A DNA stretch of 50,495 nt, taken from contig VFKM01000128.1 of NCBI GenBank assembly GCA_009885545.1, positions 1-50,495 of the forward strand, in the 5' to 3' direction. Below, piece by piece: positions 43,252-50,495 of the stretch. The number at the start of each line of letters is the position of its first letter. Position 1 is the first letter of the stretch. The notes below the pieces were generated by a model. The model saw nothing but the letters and a program-made list of their open reading frames with translations, was not told where the DNA came from and ran no database searches. The position numbers and the translations under genes are program-made. The stretch comes from Flavobacteriales bacterium. GTDB lineage: Bacteria > Bacteroidota > Bacteroidia > Flavobacteriales_D > Crocinitomicaceae.

Positions 43252-44475
43252 TTATTTTTTTCTGTAAAAATCGAGGTACTTGAAATATTTTTCTCGTACA
43301 AATTGAATTAACTCCTCTTGTGATGCTGAGTTAAGAAATGATTCTTTAAGATTTAAAAACGTGATAAACTTAGGGTATTCTTCTTCATCTAGTTGAATTA
43401 CTTTATGTTCATTGTACATCTTTACTAGCGACATTGTTGCAGCTTTAAATCCTTTATGTTTCAAGTCCCATTTCCAGTCTTCATTGTCAGTTTCTGTGAG
43501 GTTGTAATTCATATCCACAAGGCGAATATCAATCTTGTAAAAAGCGATAAAATCAGTATATTTAGTATAAACTAAGTTAAAAACATCTGCGTCTGAATGG
43601 CTATTCAAGAAATCGTTATCTAAGTTCATATAAGCTATAAAATGCTCAATTTCAGAAGTAGGTAGTTCAATTGCTTTGTTTGACATATATAATTTTAACA
43701 TTTCATTTATTGCACGTTTTGGGTCAGACTTCATGCTTGTTCTCCAATCTGGTTTGTCAGTGGTGTGTAATTGTCCAACAATTCTAAAATGAGCAAATTT
43801 ATCTTGAATAAAAGTAATTAACTCCATTTCTGTAGCGGTTTTAAGGAAGGTTTCACTAACATTTAAAAAGGAAATGAATTGATCGAATTCATCTTCACTT
43901 AAATCAATAATATCGTAAGAAACATAAAGTCTCAGTAATTCCTGAACAATTTTCCGTTGGTTATCTTTATAAGTTTGCTTTTCTATCCATCGTTTATTTT
44001 GTTCCTTTTTAGAAAACGCCTGATAAAGAGCAGTTATTGGACTCTGTAAAACCTCAATTCCTGTAACCAATCTTGTGTCACGCATTGCCAAATTTTCGCG
44101 TTCTTCTTTGATTTGTTCTAGTGTTTTTATAGGACGAACTACTACTTCTTGAATATCTCTAAGTCTTGGATTGAGATACACCTTTCTACGGAATTGACAA
44201 TCTGCATCAGCATCAACCTTAAAATTAATTACGTAATAACCTGTAACTGAAATTGAAATGCTATCTCCATTTGAAACATAAATTGAAAATGAGCCATTTG
44301 GCTGACCAAAAACTCCTTGCCCAGTTCTTCGATTAACAATCATTAAATTATAAAAACTTTGAAGACTAGTCGAATCGATCACTCTACCAGTAAACAACAC
44401 TTTATCACAAGTTTGTGTAATACCTGTAAAAGAAGTTAAACAAAATAAAGAAAGTAAAAAAAAGGTGTTTTTCAT
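43252..44475 (-). CDS. Carboxypeptidase-regulatory-like domain protein with three C-terminal repeats
   Basis: A 407-residue exported protein: signal peptide (residues 1-21), then a CarboxypepD_reg-like beta sandwich (about 25-115: FTGRVIDSTSLQSFYNLMIV, GSFSIYVSNGDSISISVTGY, DIQEVVV), as found before TonB receptors. Residues 176-232, 256-313 and 347-404 are three diverged copies of one helical unit (pattern LLRLY..ii.L...E...FI.FLN....FL....ELi.Fv..KY..f). I do not know the repeat family. Convergent with the M1 gene, 26 bases apart, without a terminator. Confidence 0.75.
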   Translation of the reverse strand: MKNTFFLLSLFCLTSFTGITQTCDKVLFTGRVIDSTSLQSFYNLMIVNRRTGQGVFGQPNGSFSIYVSNGDSISISVTGYYVINFKVDADADCQFRRKVYLNPRLRDIQEVVVRPIKTLEQIKEERENLAMRDTRLVTGIEVLQSPITALYQAFSKKEQNKRWIEKQTYKDNQRKIVQELLRLYVSYDIIDLSEDEFDQFISFLNVSETFLKTATEMELITFIQDKFAHFRIVGQLHTTDKPDWRTSMKSDPKRAINEMLKLYMSNKAIELPTSEIEHFIAYMNLDNDFLNSHSDADVFNLVYTKYTDFIAFYKIDIRLVDMNYNLTETDNEDWKWDLKHKGFKAATMSLVKMYNEHKVIQLDEEEYPKFITFLNLKESFLNSASQEELIQFVREKYFKYLDFYRKK

Positions 44476-44480
44476 TAAAA

Positions 44481-44488
44481 CGAATTTA
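44481..44488 (-). promoter_or_regulatory. Near-match -7 box of the regulatory-domain repeat protein
   Basis: On the minus strand TAAATTCG differs from TAnnTTTG at one base and ends 5 bases before the ATG at 44475. Confidence 0.3.
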
Positions 44489-44547
44489 GAAAAAAGATTT
44501 CTAAATCAACAAGTCATATATGTTATATAACGTTAAATAGTAATGTT

Positions 44548-44580
44548 ACATTTGTAATCTTATAATTGCAACATTTGTAA
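44548..44580 (+). promoter_or_regulatory. Two copies of ACATTTGTAA upstream of mnmA
   Basis: The 10-mer ACATTTGTAA occurs at 44548-44557 and 44571-44580; the first sits in TTACATTTGTAA (arms TTACA/TGTAA). The same 10-mer overlaps the promoter of the XRE regulator at 46151-46160. A palindrome GTTATATAAC is at 44522-44531. Confidence 0.4.
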
Positions 44581-44605
44581 ATAGTTATGATTTTCGAATT
44601 TGTTG

Positions 44606-44613
44606 TATTTTTG
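44606..44613 (+). promoter_or_regulatory. Candidate -7 box of mnmA
   Basis: TATTTTTG matches TAnnTTTG, with 7 bases between it and the ATG at 44621; the message would be nearly leaderless. Confidence 0.5.
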
Positions 44614-44620
44614 TTGTCAA

Positions 44621-45799
44621 ATGAAAAGAGTTGTAGTTGGCCTTTCTGGAGGCGTTGATTCAAGTGTTGCAGCACACTTACTTATTGAGCATGGTTATGA
44701 AGTAATCGGAATGTTTATGCGCAATTGGCATGACGAAAGTGTTACTTTATCTGATGACTGTCCTTGGATTGACGATTCAAATGATGCTTTATTAATTGCA
44801 CAACAACTAGGGATACCATTTCAAGTAATTGACTTAAGTGCAGAATACAAAGAAAGAATCGTCGATTATATGTTTAACGAATATGAAGTCGGACGAACGC
44901 CAAACCCGGATATTCTATGCAACCGAGAGATCAAGTTTGATGCTTTTTTAAAGGCCGCTCTCGAACTTGGAGCCGATTATGTCGCTACAGGACATTATTG
45001 CAGGAGAATTGAACACAAAGACGGTACTTTTGGTTTATTGGCAGGCAAGGATGATAATAAAGACCAATCATACTTCTTATGTCAACTCAACCAAGAACAA
45101 CTAAGTAAAGCACTTTTCCCAATTGGAGAATTACAAAAATCCGAAGTTCGAGCTATCGCAATGCAGATGGGGCTAGTTACGGCGGATAAAAAAGACTCTC
45201 AAGGCCTTTGCTTTGTCGGGAAAATAAGCTTACCGCAGTTCCTACAACAAAAATTGAAATCGATAAAAGGAGATGTAATTGAGATTCCTTCTACGTTGGA
45301 TGAATTCAAAAATTACGACTCTATCCCCGTTTCTGTAAAAAATGTTGAGCATTTAACAGTACCTTTCGAATTCACTCCAGACATAGGTAAAGTTGTAGCA
45401 GAGCATCAAGGTGCTCACTTTTACACTATCGGACAACGAAAAGGATTGCATATCGGCGGTCGACCTGAACCCTCTTTTGTTATTGGAATTGACACCGTTA
45501 AGAATGTTGTTTATTCTGGACAAACAGACGAACATCCAGGGTTAAATAGAATTGCTTTAAGAATTGACAATCAAGATGTTCATTGGCTTAACTTAAATTA
45601 TAAGATTAAAAACGGAGAAGATTTACCATGTCTTGTGAGAATAAGATACCGTCAAAAGCTTAAGAAAGCGACGATTATACAAAAAGAAAGTGGTTTTTAC
45701 ATTTTATTTGAATCAAAGCAAAAAGGAATTACTCCTGGTCAGTTTGCTGCTTGGTACATTGGAGAAGAATTAATAGGATCCGGAGTTATATCTAGCTAG
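44621..45799 (+). CDS. mnmA: tRNA-specific 2-thiouridylase MnmA
   Basis: A 392-residue enzyme that puts sulfur on uridine 34 of Lys, Glu and Gln tRNAs. It has the PP-loop [17 protein letters not shown], the catalytic C100 in [15 protein letters not shown], the second cysteine C197 in [11 protein letters not shown], and C-terminal barrel domains with [18 protein letters not shown] 44621 ([11 protein letters not shown]) is used rather than an upstream TTG inside the promoter. The last 8 bases overlap the 3' end of the convergent XRE gene. Confidence 0.96.
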   Translation: MKRVVVGLSGGVDSSVAAHLLIEHGYEVIGMFMRNWHDESVTLSDDCPWIDDSNDALLIAQQLGIPFQVIDLSAEYKERIVDYMFNEYEVGRTPNPDILCNREIKFDAFLKAALELGADYVATGHYCRRIEHKDGTFGLLAGKDDNKDQSYFLCQLNQEQLSKALFPIGELQKSEVRAIAMQMGLVTADKKDSQGLCFVGKISLPQFLQQKLKSIKGDVIEIPSTLDEFKNYDSIPVSVKNVEHLTVPFEFTPDIGKVVAEHQGAHFYTIGQRKGLHIGGRPEPSFVIGIDTVKNVVYSGQTDEHPGLNRIALRIDNQDVHWLNLNYKIKNGEDLPCLVRIRYRQKLKKATIIQKESGFYILFESKQKGITPGQFAAWYIGEELIGSGVISS

Positions 45800-46154
45800 G
45801 TAGATACGATTTAAACGTCTCGTCAGCATAAAATTCAACTATTTTCACAATCTCTTTTGAAGAACGAACTTCGGTTTCACTATTAACGCTTGATTCTTTG
45901 TCTTCTGCCCCTAATTTAACGTTTTCTTTTTGTTCATCTTGGATTAACTTTGGCATCTCCCCTGTGATTAGCCAATGAGCGTTAACACGTGGAAAAGTGT
46001 TAATTATTTTTTCTAGGAAATCTAAACTAGGCTTGTTCCTGCCAGAGATTACATGGCTTACATTTGAGCGCTGAACACCTATTTGATCTGCAAAAGCAGA
46101 AGGTGATAAACTATGCATTTTAAGTATTAACTGGAGTCTTTCCTGAATTAACAT
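45792..46154 (-). CDS. XRE-family helix-turn-helix transcriptional regulator
   Basis: A 120-residue DNA-binding protein. The HTH (residues about 2-60) reads [40 protein letters not shown] and [22 protein letters not shown]-terminal acidic linker and helix ([19 protein letters not shown]) may mediate dimerisation. The HTH type with the NAHWLLTGE ending resembles Bacteroidota phage-repressor-like regulators, but no prophage is near. The ATG at 46154 is chosen because a TAAATTTG box ends 6 bases upstream, overlapping a perfect inverted repeat; autoregulation is plausible. Confidence 0.85.
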   Translation of the reverse strand: MLIQERLQLILKMHSLSPSAFADQIGVQRSNVSHVISGRNKPSLDFLEKIINTFPRVNAHWLITGEMPKLIQDEQKENVKLGAEDKESSVNSETEVRSSKEIVKIVEFYADETFKSYLPS

Positions 46155-46168
46155 TTGTAACAAATTTA
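46151..46168 (-). promoter_or_regulatory. Promoter and candidate operator of the XRE gene
   Basis: On the minus strand the -7 box TAAATTTG (46168-46161) is followed by the start codon after 6 bases. The perfect inverted repeat ATTTGT-A-ACAAAT (46153-46165) overlaps both the box and the ATG, as expected of a repressor operator. Confidence 0.5.
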
Positions 46169-46234
46169 ATGTACACAAATATACACTATTAATTCACAAA
46201 TGACAACTTAATGTGTAATTAGAAAGTAATTGAC

Positions 46235-46262
46235 AAAAAAAAAGGAGCTTATGCCCCCTTTA
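46235..46262 (-). terminator. Intrinsic terminator for a small minus-strand gene
   Basis: On the minus strand AAAGGGGGC-ATAA-GCTCCTTTT forms a 9-pair stem with two G-U pairs and then runs into five T. It lies about 20 bases after the stop of the small ORF at 46283-46459. Confidence 0.7.
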
Positions 46263-46282
46263 ATATGTTGGTTTTGAATTTC

Positions 46283-46459
46283 TTAATTATTGTAAACAGA
46301 GTAGAAGATTGAACTCGATACATTATTTTTCATTTGTTGTGACAATTTGATTGAATCCATTAATTGCGCAACTTCAAAAATATTTAATTTACTTTTTTCT
46401 CCTTGTAATCTATGTTGAGACAACTTGTATTGAGCTAGTTTTACTGAGTTATTTATCAT
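46283..46459 (-). CDS. Small hypothetical protein (58 residues)
   Basis: Reads MINNSVKLAQYKLSQHRLQG and ends FYSVYNN. It is hydrophilic and helical with no recognised family. Support: a normal residue mix, an ATG start, and a good terminator 20 bases past the stop on the same strand. The opposite-strand frame here is hydrophobic and unlike a real gene. No exact -7 box was seen upstream. It lies between the XRE and DUF3820 genes. Confidence 0.45.
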   Translation of the reverse strand: MINNSVKLAQYKLSQHRLQGEKSKLNIFEVAQLMDSIKLSQQMKNNVSSSIFYSVYNN

Positions 46460-46649
46460 CTTACTATTTTTTATTTTGGATTTCTAAATCTGTTTCAGGT
46501 CGGGTTTACGGCCCTAACTTAGATAAAGTTTCAAAATCAATAAAAATAATTAAGTATTGTATACAACAAGACTATTGAAGAACGTTTTTAATCAGATTAA
46601 CTTTCAATAAATCAATGGTTTAATTGTTTTGATTCAAAGTTTTTAAATG
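46460..46649. other. Gene-free stretch between the small ORF and DUF3820
   Basis: About 190 AT-rich bases. It includes the upstream region of the small ORF (TAACTTAGATAAAGTTTC at 46517-46534, with imperfect symmetry) but no clear promoter box, ORF or RNA gene. Confidence 0.3.
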
Positions 46650-46874
46650 TTATTTTTTAATTAAAGGATAAATCAAATCCTCTAATCCATTTGCTTTTAT
46701 TTCATACATCAGTTGTAATTGTTGTCCGATCTTTCCTTCTGGAAACCCCTTCCCTCTATACCATACCAAATAATATTCAGGCAACTGAATAAGTAAATGC
46801 CCTTTGAATTTTCCAAAGGGCATTCTAGTATTTGCGAGTTTCACTAGCTCTTCACGTGAATCTTGAGTGTTCAA
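46650..46874 (-). CDS. DUF3820 family protein
   Basis: A 74-residue protein matching DUF3820: NTRMPFGKFKGHLLIQLPEY, YLVWYRGKGFPEGKIGQQLQ, with the MPFGKYKG core. Similar segments occur near exonuclease-like domains, suggesting a nucleic-acid link, but no activity is known. It starts 12 bases after the pepD stop and ends the minus-strand run from the right edge. Confidence 0.85.
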   Translation of the reverse strand: MNTQDSREELVKLANTRMPFGKFKGHLLIQLPEYYLVWYRGKGFPEGKIGQQLQLMYEIKANGLEDLIYPLIKK

Positions 46875-46886
46875 ATTAGAATAAGA

Positions 46887-48344
46887 TTAACTTGCTTTAG
46901 GTGTTCTTTTGATCACCTCCAATAAATACGGCCAATATTTTTGAACTGAAGAAATTTGTACCTTTTCATCAGGAGAATGGGCTGCTCTAATATTTGGCCC
47001 AAATGAAATCATATCAACTCCTGGTAAGTGTTTTCCTAGGATACCGCATTCGAGACCTGCGTGGCAGGCTTTTACTTTTGGCTCTTCTTTATACATTTCA
47101 CGGTATAAATCAGCCATTAATTTCAATATTGCCGAATTAGGATTTGGTTGCCAGCCGGGATAATCACCACTCTGAACAACATCACAACCCATATTTTCAA
47201 ATGAAGTTCGGATGGTATTTGCAACATCATCTTTAGATGTTTCTACACTGCTGCGTTGTAATGATTGAGTTATAAATTCCCCATCTTTTAATATTACTCT
47301 AGCTAAACTCGAAGATGCTTCTACCAAATCTTTTATGTCCGGACTCATTCTAAAAACACCATTATGCACAGAATATAAGGAATTGATGATTTTTTTGAAG
47401 TCATCTTGACTGACAGCCTTAGATGTTGAATCAGCAATTGATGTCGAAATGGTGAAGTTTGGTTCTATCGCAGTGTATTCTGCTTTTAGAACGGCTAAAA
47501 AATCATTAATAGATTTATAGATAGCTTCTTTATTTGTTTGATTATAAGCAATTACTGCAGTAGCTTCTCTAGGGATTGCATTTCTCAAACTACCTCCGTC
47601 GAATGAAATCAATTGAATTGAAAATTTAGGATTTAAATCGTAAAGAAGTCGAGTCATCATTTTATTTGCATTCCCTCTCCCCTTATCAATATCCATCCCT
47701 GAGTGACCTCCTAATAATCCTCGTAAAGAAATTGTTAATACTTCTGAATCTTGATTAATAACAACTTGACTATACTTATATAAAGTATTAGTATCAATTC
47801 CACCAGCACAACCGATAGACAATTCGTCATCATCTTCCGTGTCCAAATTCAATAAAATCTTACCATCGAAGTTTGAACCGTCCAGTTGCATCGCTCCTGT
47901 CATTCCAGTTTCTTCATCAATTGTAAACATCGCTTCTAATGCTGGATGTGGAATATCAGTTGATGCTAATAATGCCATAATCGAAGCAACACCAATTCCA
48001 TTGTCTGCACCCAATGTTGTACCATTCGCTCTCAACCAATCACCTTCAACAATCATTTCAATTCCTTGTGCATCGAAATCAAAAGTTGTATCCGCATTTT
48101 TCTGGTGAACCATATCAAGGTGCGATTGTAATATCAACGTTGTTCTGTCCTCCATCCCTACTGTTGCAGGTTTTTTGATAATCACATTCTGGATGGAGTC
48201 CTTTTTTGTTTCTAATCCCAATGAATTTCCAAAATCCACCATGAATTGAATAACTCTTTCTTCTTTCTTTGAAGGACGCGGAACTGCATTCAAATCAGCA
48301 AAATAATTCCACAATGCTTTTGGCTCTAAATTTCTAACACTCAT
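46887..48344 (-). CDS. pepD: Aminoacyl-histidine dipeptidase (beta-alanyl-histidine dipeptidase type), M20 family
   Basis: A 485-residue cytosolic zinc dipeptidase. M20 metal sites: LQSHLDMVHQK (His, Asp), GADNGIGVASI (bridging Asp), DEETGMTGAM (catalytic and ligand Glu), LLNLDTEDDDE, and the late HAGLECGIL and IRAAHSPDE. This sequence set is that of PepD, which splits Xaa-His dipeptides and other short peptides. ATG 48344 (MSVRNLEPKALW) is preferred to a TTG two codons earlier. It is co-directional with VF530 and ettA upstream. Confidence 0.92.
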   Translation of the reverse strand: MSVRNLEPKALWNYFADLNAVPRPSKKEERVIQFMVDFGNSLGLETKKDSIQNVIIKKPATVGMEDRTTLILQSHLDMVHQKNADTTFDFDAQGIEMIVEGDWLRANGTTLGADNGIGVASIMALLASTDIPHPALEAMFTIDEETGMTGAMQLDGSNFDGKILLNLDTEDDDELSIGCAGGIDTNTLYKYSQVVINQDSEVLTISLRGLLGGHSGMDIDKGRGNANKMMTRLLYDLNPKFSIQLISFDGGSLRNAIPREATAVIAYNQTNKEAIYKSINDFLAVLKAEYTAIEPNFTISTSIADSTSKAVSQDDFKKIINSLYSVHNGVFRMSPDIKDLVEASSSLARVILKDGEFITQSLQRSSVETSKDDVANTIRTSFENMGCDVVQSGDYPGWQPNPNSAILKLMADLYREMYKEEPKVKACHAGLECGILGKHLPGVDMISFGPNIRAAHSPDEKVQISSVQKYWPYLLEVIKRTPKAS

Positions 48345-48357
48345 TCTCAAAAAATTT

Positions 48358-48378
48358 GTAATTCGTAATTTATAATTC
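48358..48378. repeat. AATTCGTAATT-type short repeat
   Basis: GTAATTCGTAATTTATAATTC lies between the VF530 stop and the pepD start. A related run GGAATTCGTAATTCAT is at 48613-48628. These AT-rich words resemble each other but are too short to prove common origin. Confidence 0.35.
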
Positions 48379-48379
48379 T

Positions 48380-48592
48380 TTATTTCTTAAAATCAACAAT
48401 TCTTTCCAAATACATTTTCTCCACTTTCGCTCTCGCCCACGGGGTTTTGCGCAAAAAAGTCAAACTACTTTTAATACTCGGATCACTCAAAAAACAATTA
48501 ATTTTCAACAATTCACCCATATGCTTCCACCCGATTTCTTCTACAAGTTCAGTAAGTATTCTTTCAAGGGTTATACCGTGTAATGGATCCAT
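48380..48592 (-). CDS. VF530 family DNA-binding protein (DUF2132)
   Basis: A 70-residue protein matching VF530 over its whole length: [40 protein letters not shown] and [20 protein letters not shown]. The family has a four-helix fold and is thought to bind DNA. It sits between ettA and pepD on the same strand, separated by about 120 bases from ettA and 35 from pepD. Confidence 0.9.
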   Translation of the reverse strand: MDPLHGITLERILTELVEEIGWKHMGELLKINCFLSDPSIKSSLTFLRKTPWARAKVEKMYLERIVDFKK

Positions 48593-48685
48593 TCCTTCGG
48601 ATTAATTAATTTGGAATTCGTAATTCATTTAAACTATTATCTAGGCTAATTATTTATGTCGTGGCACAGAATTATTAGAAAACTA

Positions 48686-48709
48686 GCAACTTGTAATTAG
48701 CAACTTAAT
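48686..48709. repeat. Dispersed short repeat, copy 3
   Basis: GCAACTTGTAATTAGCAACT begins at 48686. The inner 18-mer AACTTGTAATTAGCAACT (48688-48705) is identical to the reverse complement of 20597-20614. It lies right after the ettA stop, in the ettA-VF530 gap. Confidence 0.6.
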
Positions 48710-48711
48710 AC

Positions 48712-50397
48712 CTACTTCACCAGTTTTCTATATTTAATTCTCTTCGGCCCAGAATCGCCAAGACGTTTCTTTTTATTTTCTTCGTATTCAGAATAAGAAC
48801 CTTCAAACCAATAAGCTTGTGAATCTCCTTCGAACGCCAATATATGTGTGCAAATACGATCTAAAAACCATCTATCGTGAGAAATAACTACAGCACAACC
48901 CGCAAAATTCATGATTCCTTCCTCTAGAGCACGAAGCGTATTAACGTCGATATCATTGGTTGGCTCATCTAACAATAAAACATTCGCTTCAGTTTTAAGT
49001 GTCATTGCCAAATGCAATCTATTTCTTTCTCCACCTGATAAAATTCCAACTTTCTTATTTTGATCAGAACCATTGAAATTGAATTTCGATAAATAAGCTC
49101 TAGAATTGATTTTTTGATTGCCAACTTCCACATATTCTAAACCATTAGAAACAACGTCGAATACTGTTTTTTCTGGTTGAATATCTTTGTGCGTCTGATC
49201 TACATAACCAATTTTCACTGTTTCACCAACAGAAAATTCTCCAGAATCAGGATTCAATTCATCCATAATCATTTTGAAAATCGTTGTTTTACCTGCACCA
49301 TTTGGCCCAATAATACCAACAATTCCTGCAGGTGGCAATTTAAAGTTCAAATCATCATACAATAATTTTTCCCCGAACGATTTTGCAACATGCACTGCAT
49401 CAATTACGTTATTCCCCAAACGTGGTCCGTTCGGAATTGGCATTTCCAATAAATCTTCCTTGTCACGGCTATCTTCTGCCATCATTTTATCGTAATTCGC
49501 AATACGAGCCTTATTTTTAGCGTGTCTACCTTTTGGATTTAAACGCACCCATTCTAATTCTCGGGCTAACATTTTTTGACGTTTAGATTCTGTTTTTTCT
49601 TCTTCCTTTAAACGATTTCCTTTTTGCTCTAACCAAGATGTATAATTTCCTTTCCAAGGAATCCCTTCTCCTCTATCCAATTCAAGAATCCAACCTGCAA
49701 CGTTATCTAAGAAATATCTATCGTGGGTAACAGCAATTACAGTTCCTTGATATTGTTGTAAATGTTGTTCTAACCATTCAATAGATTCAGCATCCAAGTG
49801 ATTGGTAGGCTCATCCAATAATAAAATGTCGGGATTTTGAAGTAATAAACGGCACAATGCAACACGGCGTTTTTCCCCCCCAGATAAAGTTGAAATCAAT
49901 TGATCATCAGGAGGGCAGCGCAAAGCATCCATTGCTCTATCCAGTTTTGAATCTAATTCCCAAGCGTCTAATGCATCAATTTTATCCTGAACGGCACTTT
50001 GACGAGCAATTAACTTGTCCATTTTATCAGCATCGTTCAAAATCTCTTCATCCATGAATGAATTATTGATCTCTTCGTATTCTTTTAATACGTCAACTAT
50101 TTCTTGAGCTCCTTCTAATACGACCTCTTTTACTGTTTTCGTTAAATCCAAATCTGGCTCTTGAGAAAGATACCCAACTGAATAACCAGAAGAAAACACG
50201 ACATCACCTTGATATGCCTTATCTAATCCAGCAATGATTTTCATTACAGTTGATTTACCAGAGCCATTCGCGCCAATAATTCCAATCTTTGCTCCATAGA
50301 AAAAAGAGAGGTAAATATTTTTAATGATTAATTTTCCTTGTGGAGTAGTTTTTGAAACTCCAACCATAGAAAATATGACTTTTTTATCGTCTGACAT
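48712..50397 (-). CDS. ettA: Energy-dependent translational throttle protein EttA (ABC-F)
   Basis: A 561-residue ABC-F protein with two ATPase domains and no membrane part. Domain 1 has Walker A GANGSGKST, signature LSGGEKRR and Walker B DILLLDEPTNHLD. The linker (residues about 245-320) has WVRLNPKGRHAKNKARI. Domain 2 has GPNGAGKTT, LSGGERNR and LLLDEPTNDID. EttA binds the ribosomal E site and gates the first peptide bond by energy state. It starts 17 bases after the partial gene at the right edge. Confidence 0.95.
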   Translation of the reverse strand: MSDDKKVIFSMVGVSKTTPQGKLIIKNIYLSFFYGAKIGIIGANGSGKSTVMKIIAGLDKAYQGDVVFSSGYSVGYLSQEPDLDLTKTVKEVVLEGAQEIVDVLKEYEEINNSFMDEEILNDADKMDKLIARQSAVQDKIDALDAWELDSKLDRAMDALRCPPDDQLISTLSGGEKRRVALCRLLLQNPDILLLDEPTNHLDAESIEWLEQHLQQYQGTVIAVTHDRYFLDNVAGWILELDRGEGIPWKGNYTSWLEQKGNRLKEEEKTESKRQKMLARELEWVRLNPKGRHAKNKARIANYDKMMAEDSRDKEDLLEMPIPNGPRLGNNVIDAVHVAKSFGEKLLYDDLNFKLPPAGIVGIIGPNGAGKTTIFKMIMDELNPDSGEFSVGETVKIGYVDQTHKDIQPEKTVFDVVSNGLEYVEVGNQKINSRAYLSKFNFNGSDQNKKVGILSGGERNRLHLAMTLKTEANVLLLDEPTNDIDVNTLRALEEGIMNFAGCAVVISHDRWFLDRICTHILAFEGDSQAYWFEGSYSEYEENKKKRLGDSGPKRIKYRKLVK

Positions 50398-50414
50398 ATC
50401 TTTTAAAATTATAC

Positions 50415-50495
50415 TTATTGATTATTTTGATCTTCTTTCCCCTCCATTGGTCCGCGCATATGAATGATTAAACCATTCAAAAAATTACGTAACAA
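50415..50495 (-). CDS. C-terminal end of an unidentified gene cut by the right edge
   Basis: A frame open from the edge to TAA at 50415-50417 ends LLRNFLNGLI..MRGPMEGKEDQNNQ. It has the same strand and spacing as a co-transcribed gene upstream of ettA. Too little is visible to assign a family. Confidence 0.5.
   Translation of the reverse strand: MLRNFLNGLIIHMRGPMEGKEDQNNQ

Noticed and set aside
45792-46154. Toxin-antitoxin or prophage repressor
   Set aside because: There is no toxin gene next to it and no phage genes in the window; an ordinary XRE regulator fits.
46351-46578. Plus-strand ORF of 75 residues, hydrophobic
   Set aside because: It overlaps the better-supported minus-strand small gene, has odd composition (many Y, I, L and C), and lacks a promoter or terminator.

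Overview
The window comes from an AT-rich member of the Bacteroidota, most likely order Flavobacteriales; the exact genus cannot be told from the sequence. Several things point there. There are secreted proteins with type IX secretion (T9SS) C-terminal sorting tails. Many lipoproteins end their signal in SSC or NSC. The families DUF4421, DUF6089-like, DUF6702, DUF4173, VF530 and EttA are present. Purine-rich ribosome binding sites are largely absent, and Bacteroidota-type -7 promoter boxes (TAnnTTTG) lie close to many start codons. Nothing looks phage-derived or transposon-derived, no tRNA, rRNA or CRISPR array was recognised, and no gene-free stretch exceeds 300 bases. Most of the window is ordinary core chromosome.

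Layout, left to right. 1-6467: an LptD-like outer-membrane gene (cut by the left edge) diverges from a tight operon of cell-wall amidase, MCE/MlaD lipid-transport protein, membrane Fe-S oxidoreductase, HAD-like phosphatase, HdrB-like CCG Fe-S protein and a small conserved protein. 6502-9589: a DUF4421 protein and a prolyl oligopeptidase, both minus. 9681-12441: a three-gene operon of methyltransferase, MbnP-like copper-protein candidate with a T9SS tail, and MbnH/MauG-like di-heme lipoprotein; this is the most interesting module here. 12639-13517: an ECF sigma factor and a one-helix membrane protein. 13784-17815: a beta-barrel protein, pyrD, an HMG-CoA-lyase-like gene and two lipoproteins. 17812-21691: a T9SS adhesin-type protein, a DUF4268 protein, a lipoprotein, a rhodanese lipoprotein, a heavy-metal-associated domain protein and a secreted protein with an internal 29-residue duplication.

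21694-25703 (minus): a DUF4173 membrane protein, a cold-shock-domain protein with a long structured leader, YwbE, a class IV aminotransferase and a rhomboid protease. 25767-31891 (plus): L,D-transpeptidase, rpe, a secreted protein of unknown family, then an operon of universal stress protein, CvfB-like S1 protein and M28 peptidase. 31928-33711 (minus): a LytS/LytTR two-component pair. 33825-38451: a secreted Ntox23-like protein, pyrG and yidC, closed by a strong terminator. 38566-44475: a T9SS protein, a thiamine-binding-like protein, proC, DUF6702, an M1 aminopeptidase and a carboxypeptidase-regulatory-domain protein with three C-terminal repeats. 44621-50495: mnmA, an XRE regulator, a small gene, and a minus-strand run of DUF3820, pepD, VF530 and ettA, plus the 3' end of one more gene at the right edge.

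Regulatory signals recur across the window. Exact or near TAnnTTTG boxes lie only 4-20 bases upstream of many start codons, implying leaderless or near-leaderless transcripts. A short dispersed repeat, AACTTGTAATTAGCAACT, occurs three times, each time just past the 3' end of a gene.
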